Shown one piece after another: positions 21,297 to 29,285 of a DNA stretch of 64,000 bases; position 1 is the stretch's first letter, and every line of letters begins with the position of its first letter. This stretch comes from Micromussa lordhowensis (Eukaryota; Cnidaria; Anthozoa; Scleractinia; Lobophylliidae): positions 16,260,030-16,324,029 of the forward strand of contig OZ026601.1 of NCBI GenBank assembly GCA_964020085.1. Direction: 5' to 3'. The notes beneath the pieces are model-generated. The model made no database searches. It saw only the letters and a program-made list of their open reading frames with translations, and was not told the DNA's origin. Position numbers and translations under genes: made by a program.

Positions 21297-22060
21297 CAGT
21301 TTTACAACCATTAGTTAGTGTTTTGTAAACCTGGGTTATGACAAAACACTTTCGACAGACGCTTTTGAAAAGTAAACGGAGATGCTCGTTTCTTACACGT
21401 TTTACAAATTGGAGAATAAACAACAATTCACAGTTCAAACCTCGTCTTCGCTTTCAACACAATATTTATTTTAACCCAAGATTGTTCAATGTCGAATGCT
21501 AAACGTTTAATGTCTTGTACATAAATCATTACTGGTCGTGTGATGTTTTGGACAATTTTTTTTCTAAATTAAGTCTTTTTCTTAAAATCTCGCCTTCTAA
21601 TTGTTTATTTTTATGTAAAAGGAGTTTGTTCTGATCATTAAAGTTACAAGATGTAAACGTGCTAGAAAACGCTCATGTTGTCGTTCAAAACCTTACCCGG
21701 CTATGTGCCGTTCTAAATGGGGATTCTGAAAATGTTTTATTCTATTGTCATTATTTCCAATTTTGCCTAGTCCCAGTCCCTCTCTAATGGATATACGTTG
21801 TAATTGAAACAAAATAAATAAATCCTTAAAGCCCCGTTTAATTCTCTAAACCTGGCAGTTACAGCCATTGGAATAAAACAAAACTTAGTCAAGGATTACA
21901 ACTTCAAACTATTGTAAATTTGGTTCCAAATTTATATAAATAATTGGGCGTGGCAGGTCACGTGACCGAAGAGCAAAGTTCTTGAAACCAAAAATAAAAA
22001 GCTTTTTTGAAATACTTCACTCTATACAAGTTTAATAGTGATCGCTTAAATGTGTTAAAA
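21297..22060. repeat. Spacer with a third copy of the downstream region
   Basis: 21516-21665 repeats 20703-20900 (ATTACTGGTCGTGTGATGTT, then CTAATTGTTTATTTTTATGT), so the duplicated unit extends past the pseudogene. I see no gene in the rest of this AT-rich stretch. Confidence 0.6.
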
Positions 22061-22067
22061 AATAAAT

Positions 22068-22307
22068 ATGTTAAAATATAGCGAGACCCCATCCTTAATT
22101 CACTTGAGTTCTTGGCCTGCATGGTTTTCTGAAAATCCTAGAGGTAAAAGGTACTCCCCTTTCCAAAGCATAGTGGGACAAATGTCCCATCTCTCAAGGT
22201 GGCCTTCCCTAATTGTTCTGGAAAAATTTTGTACAAGTGATGTTTGGGAGGAGTTTCTTCATCAACGCATCAAAGTAAAACAAAAACAAAGTAAAGCATC
22301 AAAATAA
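22068..22307 (+). CDS. Hypothetical protein (79 aa), doubtful
   Basis: The frame starts MLKYSETPSLIHLSSWPAWF and ends IKVKQKQSKASK, immediately before AATAAAG. It converges on the PLA2 gene. There is no recognisable domain. The poly(A)-like signal is the only support. Confidence 0.25.
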   Translation: MLKYSETPSLIHLSSWPAWFSENPRGKRYSPFQSIVGQMSHLSRWPSLIVLEKFCTSDVWEEFLHQRIKVKQKQSKASK

Positions 22308-22368
22308 AGAGTCTGAGTCTTTATATATAACGTTTATTGAATAACACTAACTCCAAAGTGAGAAATTA

Positions 22369-22719
22369 TTACAATTTTAACTTTTTCTTCGCCTGCATGA
22401 TTCTTTTCACAATCTTTTCTGTTAGCGTCTTGTTCCCTGGTAACTTTTCGATGGCCTTGATCATTTTAGCGTCGGCTTTCCACTTATCTCTCAAATTCTT
22501 AGCGTGACTGTAATCGATATCGTGCTGTTTGGAAATCTTGTCCAGTCGATTGATGCCCGGATCACCTCGTTTCAGTCTCTTGGCTAACTTGGTACCAGGC
22601 CCCATGTACTGATAACCAGGCCAGTGAAATTCAATCCCCGTTTTGCCCAGCCATTTTTGAATGTCGAAACCACGACCACGTTGACGATGCTTGCGCGTAC
22701 GGGTCTTAGGTCGTGTCAT
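22369..22719 (-). CDS. PLA2-like virion protein
   Basis: 116 residues with a very basic start (MTRPKTRTRKHRQRGRGFDI). A phospholipase A2 fold of the parvovirus/adintovirus kind follows: the calcium-loop motif YMGPGTKL at residues 38-45 and the catalytic pair in KQHDIDYSHA (His66-Asp67). In parvoviruses such a domain breaches the endosomal membrane during entry, and PLA2 proteins are known in adintoviruses and related elements. A role in entry here is inference. The ATG (22717-22719) overlaps the stop of the upstream gene by about 14 bases. It is the last gene of the minus-strand series. Confidence 0.8.
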   Translation of the reverse strand: MTRPKTRTRKHRQRGRGFDIQKWLGKTGIEFHWPGYQYMGPGTKLAKRLKRGDPGINRLDKISKQHDIDYSHAKNLRDKWKADAKMIKAIEKLPGNKTLTEKIVKRIMQAKKKLKL

Positions 22720-23320
22720 AATCGTGTTGTAGATTTCTTCTCAGTTTCTTTCCTTGGGCCCAGTCTTCCCAACCACTCGTAGGTTTTAAGCGTTCGGCTT
22801 CGTTTTTACGTTTACCCTTGCCTTTGCGCTTGTCTTTGCCCAGGAGAATGTCAGCCTTTCTTAGGAGCGTTCCCAGATCAGAGTCAGGTGGAGTGGGTGT
22901 TTTAGCAGTGGGTGACTTCTTTTTAACACCTGACGTAGACGGTGTAGCTTCTTCCTTGATCTTCTGTGTTTTTGTACCTCGAGAAGTGTTCTTTATCAAT
23001 TGTTTGAACATGGTTTCCAGCGGACCCTTCACCAAATCTCCTTCTTCCTCATCCTCCTCTTCGCCGACATCAGTACTATTGCTCGACAAAGGACCAATTT
23101 GTCTGATACGTTTGGTTAAACGACCTCTCTGACGTGCTAAAGGTTTAATTTTCTTGATGGCAATTGAATCTGGAATCGATTTATCACGGAGTATCGCGTG
23201 ACTTTCGGCAGCCAATCGACCCGCCTTGTTCAACAAAGCATTGTCGGTGATTTCTCCTTTGTAATACTGAGCCAATTGCTCAAACTCTTTTGTGGGTACC
23301 ATCATTACTTCTTCTGTCAT
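22706..23320 (-). CDS. Conserved hypothetical virion-associated protein
   Basis: About 204 residues from the ATG at 23318-23320 (alternatives at 23303-23305 and 23300-23302 give MM-VPTKEFEQLAQYY). An N-terminal helical region (FEQLAQYYKGEITDNALLNK, LARQRGRLTKRIRQIG) is followed by an acidic tract (GEEEDEEEGD), a proline/serine/threonine-rich linker and a basic C-terminus (KRKGKGKRKNEAERLK). The composition suggests a scaffold or core protein. I cannot name a family. It overlaps both neighbours, the upstream coiled-coil gene and the downstream PLA2 gene. Confidence 0.6.
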   Translation of the reverse strand: MTEEVMMVPTKEFEQLAQYYKGEITDNALLNKAGRLAAESHAILRDKSIPDSIAIKKIKPLARQRGRLTKRIRQIGPLSSNSTDVGEEEDEEEGDLVKGPLETMFKQLIKNTSRGTKTQKIKEEATPSTSGVKKKSPTAKTPTPPDSDLGTLLRKADILLGKDKRKGKGKRKNEAERLKPTSGWEDWAQGKKLRRNLQHDYDTT

Positions 23321-23765
23321 GCTCGAAATGCTCACCCAATAAGGTCTCGTAACAATCTTGCCAATATCTCACTTCTTCTTGTTTCTTTTCAAGTTGTAGA
23401 CAAAGACTATGGATGGTTTTCTTGCCTTCGCTACACTCGTCGCACAGCGTGATGGTTTTACCGGGCGGTGTGATCTCTCGCTTCGTTTGACACGATTCGC
23501 AGAAGTCCTCGTACTTTAAAGCCATGTGTTCTTGGTACAAACTGTTGTATTTTCTATTCAAAAACTCCGTTTTTTCTTTGAGTTCGTCTTCACGAGCGTT
23601 GGCAGCTTGCAGGAGCTGTACGAGTCTCGTCAAGGTGTCGTTGCCTTGCGTCTCTTTGCCGTTGGATTTGGTAACAACTTCTTTCAGAGGTGGTGGATAA
23701 GGCCCACATTCGTCATAACCTTGCAGTGGATAACCTTTGTCATCTCTGGTGTTTAACATCCACAT
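23280..23765 (-). CDS. Coiled-coil protein with a zinc-ribbon-like CxxC pair
   Basis: 161 residues from the ATG at 23763-23765 (a second ATG two codons later is also possible). A central coiled coil (TRLVQLLQAANAREDELKEK, FLNRKYNSLYQEHMALKYED) is followed by CESCQTKREI...TLCDEC, two CxxC pairs that could bind zinc, and another helix (LCLQLEKKQEEVRYWQDCYE). Function unknown. Its start overlaps the stop of the 105-aa gene at 23753 and its end overlaps the next gene. Confidence 0.6.
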   Translation of the reverse strand: MWMLNTRDDKGYPLQGYDECGPYPPPLKEVVTKSNGKETQGNDTLTRLVQLLQAANAREDELKEKTEFLNRKYNSLYQEHMALKYEDFCESCQTKREITPPGKTITLCDECSEGKKTIHSLCLQLEKKQEEVRYWQDCYETLLGEHFEHDRRSNDGTHKRV

Positions 23766-24070
23766 GCTCGGAACACCTCCTTTAAACCTCGCCAGAATCC
23801 ACTACCTTTTTGTTCTCGGAGATGTGCTCTTCGCCTCTTGACAGAGTTTCTGCGTTTCCCCACCTCGCGTAGCGTTGTCTTATAGCGTTGCAGTTTAGCC
23901 ATGGTGATCGGGTGAACGGCAATTCTGTTTCGTAATAGGTTGAGAACCATTTCGCTCATGGCATTAATTTGATCTGCATTAGCATGTTCTAACATCTCCT
24001 GTCTCCTGTTTCGATTGGCCTCTTTTAGAATAGCCTCCAAGAAAGGCCGCTGTCTGCGTAATCGAATCAT
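23753..24070 (-). CDS. Small basic conserved protein (105 aa)
   Basis: The ATG at 24068-24070 gives MIRLRRQRPFLEAILKEANR. A helical segment follows (QINAMSEMVLNLLRNRI), then a basic stretch (GKRRNSVKRRRAHLREQK) and GSGFWRGLKEVF near the end. The family is familiar to me from cnidarian Polintons as a short conserved protein near the core-protein genes; its function is not known. The ATG shares bases with the upstream stop (ATGA), which favours this start over the codons before it. Confidence 0.6.
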   Translation of the reverse strand: MIRLRRQRPFLEAILKEANRNRRQEMLEHANADQINAMSEMVLNLLRNRIAVHPITMAKLQRYKTTLREVGKRRNSVKRRRAHLREQKGSGFWRGLKEVFRACGC

Positions 24071-24288
24071 ACTTCCCACGGTGCAGGACGTCTGTTGTAA
24101 TTGCCTGGGACACCCTTTGCCCCCATTCTCTTATACCTCTTGTCCTTTCCGAGCTTGTACCCGATCTTTGCTGCGTTCTTGAGAACAGTCAACAGTGCAC
24201 CACCGTGTTTTCTCTTATCATGTTGACGTCGAGTCCGTGTTCCGCTTCGCTGTCTACTTCTTTTCTTGGTCTTTGGTTTATTTTTCAT
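24067..24288 (-). CDS. Basic core-like protein (73 aa)
   Basis: Begins MKNKPKTKKRSRQRSGTRTR and continues RRQHDKRKHGG, then a hydrophobic helix (ALLTVLKNAAKIGYKLGKDK) and a C-terminus RRPAPWEV. The composition fits a DNA-condensing virion core peptide of the adenovirus pX/mu kind; this is inference from composition and position. The start overlaps the previous stop (ATGA at 24285-24288), and its own stop overlaps the next ATG in the same way at 24067-24070. Confidence 0.6.
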   Translation of the reverse strand: MKNKPKTKKRSRQRSGTRTRRQHDKRKHGGALLTVLKNAAKIGYKLGKDKRYKRMGAKGVPGNYNRRPAPWEV

Positions 24289-24482
24289 CTCCGACGTTTA
24301 CGCGAAGCAGCTTGCAAACCCTTTTTCATGCCGTAACCCGCTGCACCAGAGATTCCACCTAGCGCTGCCGCCTTCCCTGCTGCAACTAAAGCTGGAATGA
24401 GAGCTGCCAATGGAAACAACCCCCCTTTTTGTGTCTTCCTACGTCTCCTTGGTTTTCTACGAACTGTTCGCTTGCTCTTCAT
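24285..24482 (-). CDS. Basic core-like protein with a hydrophobic segment (65 aa)
   Basis: The first ATG in frame is at 24480-24482 (MKSKRTVRRKPRRRRKTQKG). A hydrophobic stretch LFPLAALIPALVAAGKAAAL and a glycine/alanine helix ending KKGLQAASRKRRR follow. It resembles adenovirus pX-type core peptides in layout: basic, hydrophobic, basic. It follows the membrane-protein gene by 15 bases. Confidence 0.6.
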   Translation of the reverse strand: MKSKRTVRRKPRRRRKTQKGGLFPLAALIPALVAAGKAAALGGISGAAGYGMKKGLQAASRKRRR

Positions 24483-24497
24483 GGCACATACTACCAC

Positions 24498-25049
24498 TCA
24501 CACGAAAGTGCTCCTGCTTTTATCGACGTGGTCGTAGCGAAATCGCTGTTCGTATTCTTGTACGCACTTGTCAGACACCGGGGGTGTAAAGTCAGTGATT
24601 GTGTCATCTAAGGTTTGCATCTTGATCAAAAATCCTTCAAACTCCTCCATCGGAAGCCCTCGCACGTAGGTTCTCAATTCGATCAATGTTTTGTCATAAG
24701 TGGTGTAGGCAGAGCGACACATGTCGATTTTGAATGAAAACTTTTTGAAATCGTTCCATCCCTTAATCACAGTTCCAGCGGCAGTTAAACAGGCAATCAG
24801 GAGACTGTTTTCCAAGACGGATCCTACGACGATGCCTGCTGCCACGATGATTAATGCCAAAGCGTTCAAACAACTGTGACACCACTTAAAGTGGTAAAAC
24901 ATTTGGCAATGACACCACCACTGACGGTGGTAAAAGGCAAACAAACCATCCAATCGGTACAGTGAATCTTTGTTTACCAACCGGGCACTTTTCTTGGATC
25001 CGTTCATTAGAGATACGGTAGTGATTGAATCTTGCGAAGAATTCATCAT
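24498..25049 (-). CDS. Two-helix membrane protein (SLATT-like layout)
   Basis: The frame is open from 25208, but its first 53 codons overlap the ATPase gene. The ATG at 25047-25049 overlaps the ATPase stop as ATGA, the junction type used elsewhere in this series, so I take it as the start (183 residues). Two adjacent hydrophobic helices occupy roughly residues 60-105 (LALIIVAAGIVVGSVLENSL, LIACLTAAGTVIKG). A long helical tail follows (SFKIDMCRSAYTTYDKTLIE, MEEFEGFLIKMQTLDDTI). The layout matches a second protein at 49509-49991 in the other virus-like block. Function unknown; membrane insertion is the only confident inference. Confidence 0.6.
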   Translation of the reverse strand: MMNSSQDSITTVSLMNGSKKSARLVNKDSLYRLDGLFAFYHRQWWCHCQMFYHFKWCHSCLNALALIIVAAGIVVGSVLENSLLIACLTAAGTVIKGWNDFKKFSFKIDMCRSAYTTYDKTLIELRTYVRGLPMEEFEGFLIKMQTLDDTITDFTPPVSDKCVQEYEQRFRYDHVDKSRSTFV

Positions 25050-25702
25050 GACGTCTCGATGAATTTGTGACATCGCATACATCCTTCGTGCTTTAAAAGG
25101 TGGCTGAGAATCCTTTGATCGTCTGAACTGCCAGGATGTAAATCCAAGACCATGTAGCCAAACGGACGTTCTGTCAAACATTGAAACGTCTCTTGTAAAA
25201 CTTGCCATTGGGTGGGAAACGCCTGCAACAGTAAATTTCTCATGCCTAATTGATCACGTGGATTTTTGAAGGCTACGATGTAGTGGGCGTTCCTGGAAAT
25301 ACTCTTAGCATATTTTCCCGGTGGAAACATGTCTTGACACAAATAGAGAACGGTGACGTTCTGATGATGAGAATGTTTGGTGAACAGATCCAACACCCGT
25401 TTATCGTTTCCTCCTTCGGCCATGAGATCGTCTAACACGAGTAATCCTCCTTTAGGAAACCACGTTTTCAATTGATCTGTGTCAGGAATACCTTCGTGAA
25501 ACTTGATCCCCTGTTCTTTCATGGGTTGAAACCCGTCTTGCCACACCCCGTAGCAGTAATGTATTTGGGAGGGTGTGGTACGAAACAAATTGAGGTTGTT
25601 CAGTAAAAGGTTGGTGGTAAACACTGTCTTGCCACACCCTGAAGGACCCACCACCAACAGACTAGAAGGGGTGTGAAATCGAAAAGCCTCGCGTCGTTCC
25701 AT
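25046..25702 (-). CDS. Genome-packaging ATPase (FtsK/HerA type)
   Basis: 218 residues with a Walker A motif GPSGCGKT at 19-26 and a Walker B motif LLVLDDLM ending in Asp91-Asp92. VLYLCQDMFPPGK and FKNPRDQLGMRNLLL follow, the pattern of Polinton/adintovirus packaging ATPases. The enzyme would pump DNA into preformed capsids. The frame is intact. The ATG (25700-25702) lies 166 bases after the protease stop, the largest gap in the series; that gap holds a tRNA-like sequence. Its stop overlaps the next start. Confidence 0.9.
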   Translation of the reverse strand: MERREAFRFHTPSSLLVVGPSGCGKTVFTTNLLLNNLNLFRTTPSQIHYCYGVWQDGFQPMKEQGIKFHEGIPDTDQLKTWFPKGGLLVLDDLMAEGGNDKRVLDLFTKHSHHQNVTVLYLCQDMFPPGKYAKSISRNAHYIVAFKNPRDQLGMRNLLLQAFPTQWQVLQETFQCLTERPFGYMVLDLHPGSSDDQRILSHLLKHEGCMRCHKFIETS

Positions 25703-25750
25703 ACGTCCAAATGACTAAAGGTGCATGGGTATGTTGCTTTTGATACCACA

Positions 25751-25820
25751 TGGAAAAATTGACCCTGCGGGGAATCGATCTCTCGAGTCAAGGATAATAA
25801 CCATTGTACTAGACGATCAT
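25751..25820 (-). tRNA. tRNA-like sequence (truncated or degenerate)
   Basis: Read on the minus strand, a D-arm/A-box-like CTAGTACAATGGTTA is followed by a T-arm/B-box-like GATCGATTCCC about 28 bases later. This is shorter than a normal tRNA, as if part of the anticodon arm were missing, and I could not pair a full acceptor stem. It may be a tRNA relic or a Pol III promoter. It fills the only sizeable gap in the capsid gene series. Confidence 0.3.
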
Positions 25821-25868
25821 CACGCAGAACATGTTTTCAACCATATTTTATTGTCAAACTAACAATCA

Positions 25869-26411
25869 TTACACTAAATGTCTCTGGAGATGTTTCACTT
25901 TACACACTTTATTCCATTCTAACTCTTTCTCGATCAACTTCTTTAACATCTGGCCTATTTTGTGATCGTTGTCTACATAATCATGTTTCGAGAAACGCCT
26001 CAAGAACTCGTTCATGCTTTGACCTCTCGCTCCGTCTTTTAAATAGAACAAGGTGTAATCACCACAGCTTTTACTGTAAATCGATTGCAGAGACTGTCCA
26101 TTGTAAATCACATATTTCCATTGACTTTTTAACCAGTCTTGCAAGGGCTCTGTTGTCTCGTAAGACTCTAAAGGTAAGGCGTAGCTGTCCATCACCTCGC
26201 ACACATTCCCACTATGAGTCCAAAGCGCCAACCAATGTCGGCCCGGTCTATCGTGAGAATCCGTGTTCACAATGTACCCACGAGGCTCTTTCCTGAATGG
26301 TCGACGTGGTAATCGGTCGCAAGCCACCGTCCCGTAAAAGTAGGGTTTCAAGATGGCATCTGCTGTCGCTAAATGATCCAGCTGCACGTTATTCAGAGGA
26401 ACTTTCTCCAT
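25869..26411 (-). CDS. Adenovirus-type cysteine protease (maturation protease)
   Basis: 180 residues. The adenain/Ulp1 catalytic order is visible: His59 in GRHWLALW, Asp75 in EVMDSYALP, a Gln (106 or 109) in NGQSLQS and Cys116 in SCGDYTLFYL. In adenoviruses and Polintons this enzyme cleaves capsid precursor proteins during particle maturation. Length is near the family norm. The ATG (26409-26411) shares a base with the stop of the capsid gene (TAATG). The frame is intact. Confidence 0.88.
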   Translation of the reverse strand: MEKVPLNNVQLDHLATADAILKPYFYGTVACDRLPRRPFRKEPRGYIVNTDSHDRPGRHWLALWTHSGNVCEVMDSYALPLESYETTEPLQDWLKSQWKYVIYNGQSLQSIYSKSCGDYTLFYLKDGARGQSMNEFLRRFSKHDYVDNDHKIGQMLKKLIEKELEWNKVCKVKHLQRHLV

Positions 26412-27824
26412 TAGCGTTGGTAAATGTCGTACAACACGGCTTTGTTCTTGTCTATTTCCAAGAGGTTCTCAAACTCTCCATACAGGATGACAGTGATGTT
26501 GTTCCCTGGTGGTGCGCCGAAGTTCAGCACAATCTGTAACTCTCCTGACTGCTTGGGGTTCAACACAGGACTGTCCAAACACCCATTGGCTGCATTGTCA
26601 AATACAAACAGTGTGCAATTCTTGCCTTGACCCCAGTCTTCACTTCTCATCATGTTTCCTTGATGCTTGCACAAACATCCTGTGGCTTGTAAGAACTGAT
26701 AGTAACCTCTCAAATCTTGGGTACTGTTGTTGTGTGCTAGTTCCAGGGTCTCGTAAGGGTACTCTTCACCTCTGACCAGTTGCTTGATGTTACTCACACC
26801 AAACTTCTGAAAGCAGAATGGGTCACGTGCCACATTACCATTGAAGGCATCTGAATGCACAAGCCCCACGATGACTCTGTTAGGAATTCTGCCTTGAAAT
26901 AAATTGTTGCACTCGTATCTTTGCTGGTTTCCTTGCATGTTGAAGGTCCTAATTTCACTTCTCACGGTCGGGTAAGCCACTATACTTCTGTTGACGTTCA
27001 TTTTCGTCATCAACTCTCGGTAGACGCTGGGGTTGAGCCTTACTTGACACAGGTACATTCAGGTACATTCTTACTTTGACATTTTCGTGCGTCAATCTTC
27101 CAGCTTCATTCACACTATTCAAGAACAAATTGGAAGAATTAAAGTACATCTGGATTCCAATCTGTACCCCTGGTACCAGCAATTTGTTCAAGTGGAACAC
27201 CTCAATGTGGGGTGTAAACCTTAGCACGTGTCGTTTTCCATCCGTGTAATTGTCTTGTTCTGCTTTCATGAGTTTCACCGAGGCTTGTTGGTTGGAGGAC
27301 AGTGCTTGGAAAGCCTCGTGTCCATCTCCGTCGGTGTTTGTGTTGTTTGCAGTCAATTGTGTTGGAAAGTCCAAGGCGTTGTACCAACCTTGAGGTTTTA
27401 GCACGGTTTCTCCATCATCTCTGTTGTAGTTGAGCAATGTTTCCAGGTATGCTTTGTAATGATAGGTGTCAGTTTGAGGACTGATCAAGGTACCATTGAG
27501 TCTCACACTGATCTGTTTAAACAAAGTGTGTGCCAAATTGTTTGTGGGCCAGAGTCTCGTGGCCTCCACCACGTTATCACCATTGGCCAGTTTTAGCGCC
27601 AGCTCAATCTCAAAGAAACTTCGACTGAGGTCCACGTAATCTTCTTGAGGATCCACTTGGAATTCCACGGGGTTGATGCCTGTCGTGTAGGTCTGAATGG
27701 GTACGATGCGATAACTGGACATGCTAAGATCAGTGGGTGGAACGTTGAACAGGCTCAGTTGAGGATTCATGACTGATTTGGAACCCGCATGTAACATTGC
27801 TCCATCTACCAAGGTATCGGTCAT
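26411..27824 (-). pseudogene. Major capsid protein (double jelly-roll), frameshifted
   Basis: The N-terminal part starts at the ATG 27822-27824 (MTDTLVDGAMLHAG) and runs in frame to about 27060. The C-terminal part runs to 26411. At 27052-27071 the 10-base unit AGGTACATTC is present twice in tandem, which shifts the frame; the two halves otherwise meet without loss. Recognisable Polinton/adintovirus MCP features include FQVDPQEDYVDLSRSFFEIE near the start and SGELQIVLNFGAPPGNNITV with ILYGEF near the end. The protein would form the hexon-like capsomers. The codons before the ATG (back to 27866) lack an ATG. The gene lies between a 46-aa basic ORF and the protease. Confidence 0.88.
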
Positions 27825-27881
27825 TTTCTTCTTTTCCTTTGTCCTCTCGCTAAGATGTGATCCCAATCGTAGCCAACAGGT

Positions 27882-28022
27882 TTACTGACCGGGACCAATC
27901 CATCTGCCTTTTTGTACCTTTCGGTGACGTTTCGAGGTGTGTGGGAGCACTTCACGACGTAACCCTGACAACCCTTTTCTAGATTTGACGAGTCTCGAGC
28001 TTCTGGAGTACACTGGATTCAT
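27882..28022 (-). CDS. Very short basic protein (46 aa)
   Basis: The ATG at 28020-28022 overlaps the stop of the 82-aa gene as TAATG, and the frame ends with TAA at 27882-27884. It begins MNPVYSRSSRLVKSRKG and stays rich in Arg and Lys to RWIGPGQ. Stop-start coupling in line with its neighbours makes it more likely real than chance. A core-peptide role is a guess. Confidence 0.45.
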   Translation of the reverse strand: MNPVYSRSSRLVKSRKGLSGLRREVLPHTSKRHRKVQKGRWIGPGQ

Positions 28023-28270
28023 TAGTCGCCGAAGATGTCGTTGAATTTTCGCTTGATGTTTCTATCTAGGACTTCGTAAGCTTTACGTTTCACAGCTCGC
28101 TTGGCGCTCCGTGTTGCACCCTCTTTTGCCTTTCGAATGCGATCTCGAACACCGCGACCGCTTTTTAATCCTTTCAGACCTCCCATAACACTCTCTTTCA
28201 GCAGTTCTTGCACAAAGCCACCTCCGTCTTGTGGGTCAGGTTTGAATCGTGTTAAACTTCCACCTTTCAT
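28022..28270 (-). CDS. Small basic protein between penton and capsid genes (82 aa)
   Basis: Starts MKGGSLTRFKPDPQDGGGFV, then QELLKESVMGGLKGLKSG and a basic helix (ARSAKRAVKRKAYEVLDR-like, seen here as GATRSAKRAVKRKAYEVLDR). The order penton, small basic protein, MCP is familiar in Polintons; by position it could be a minor or core virion protein. Its ATG overlaps the penton stop as ATGA (28267-28270). Confidence 0.6.
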   Translation of the reverse strand: MKGGSLTRFKPDPQDGGGFVQELLKESVMGGLKGLKSGRGVRDRIRKAKEGATRSAKRAVKRKAYEVLDRNIKRKFNDIFGD

Positions 28271-29283
28271 GCTCGTTTGAAGTGGAGAGTGAGAATTGTG
28301 TTTCCTTCACCAAATTCGGTCAGGTGACCTGTTGTCTCCGACACTTGCGTCTCAATAATGTCCAGCAGGTCCTTGCGCAACGGAATATATTGAATGTGAA
28401 GCGGTTCAAAATAATGACTTCCATCCCCTGTCCGTCGATAATTGACCTCTCGCAATAGATCCGTGACTTGATTTCCAACCACTGAACTTCCTCCCACGTC
28501 GGAATAGATGAACAGGGAACGTGATGTCGAACCCACCACGTTTTGAAAGGCTTTGTTGAGATTCGTGAAGCGCCAATCGCAAGTAACACTCAGATGAAAA
28601 AGGTCCTCTGCTATCATCCAAAACAGAGGGTCTCCCCTATCGTTTTCCAGATCGTGTGTCATCGTTTCTAAATTGGGAACTGTGTCAGTAAAAAATTCTT
28701 GACGTAAATTGGGTCCCAAATCATAATTTCCAGGGCTTCTCTCCTTGAACCATCCCATCTTTAAGGCCAACATCTTATTGATCTTCAATGCTGGTGAGTA
28801 ATTGGAGCGGACATGTGTCGCTTTGTTATCCGTCAACAGATCGTCTCCATCCCAACGAAATTTCACGTACGTTCTCTTTCCATCGGATGCTGTGTAGCTG
28901 CTACCGAGATGGGGTCCTCCGTAATTCAAGATGCGACGCTGCTCGAAAAATGTCACCATACTTTTCATAAAACCAACACCATCAATGTACTGGACCACGG
29001 CTCTGAGATCGTTAGGGTCGTAGTGGGCTCTGCCAAACTTTAACGCATCGGAAGGGTATTTCATGATCCAATCCACGGTAAACAGGATTTCGTTTCCGTC
29101 GACCAACTTGGGGAGATGAACTTTCACATCTGGTAGAGAGATGCTACTCAATCCCACTTTCCAACTCGATCCTTGCAACCTGATGGGATGGGGTAAGCGT
29201 ATCTTGAAATAATTGCTTTGGTTCTGCGGAAACTCCGCGCGGTTGCTGTGACTAGGTAAGGTAATGTAAAACTCTCCACTCAT
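28267..29283 (-). CDS. Penton (minor capsid protein)
   Basis: About 338 residues from the ATG at 29281-29283 (MSGEFYITLPSHSNRAEFPQ), two bases after the integrase stop. The jelly-roll-type minor capsid protein of Polintons/adintoviruses is recognised from the start (FYITLPS...NYFKIRLPHPIRLQG), SWKVGLSSISLPDV and the end (GEGNTILTLHFKRA). It would form the vertex capsomers. The frame is intact. Confidence 0.85.
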   Translation of the reverse strand: MSGEFYITLPSHSNRAEFPQNQSNYFKIRLPHPIRLQGSSWKVGLSSISLPDVKVHLPKLVDGNEILFTVDWIMKYPSDALKFGRAHYDPNDLRAVVQYIDGVGFMKSMVTFFEQRRILNYGGPHLGSSYTASDGKRTYVKFRWDGDDLLTDNKATHVRSNYSPALKINKMLALKMGWFKERSPGNYDLGPNLRQEFFTDTVPNLETMTHDLENDRGDPLFWMIAEDLFHLSVTCDWRFTNLNKAFQNVVGSTSRSLFIYSDVGGSSVVGNQVTDLLREVNYRRTGDGSHYFEPLHIQYIPLRKDLLDIIETQVSETTGHLTEFGEGNTILTLHFKRA

Positions 29284-29285
29284 CC

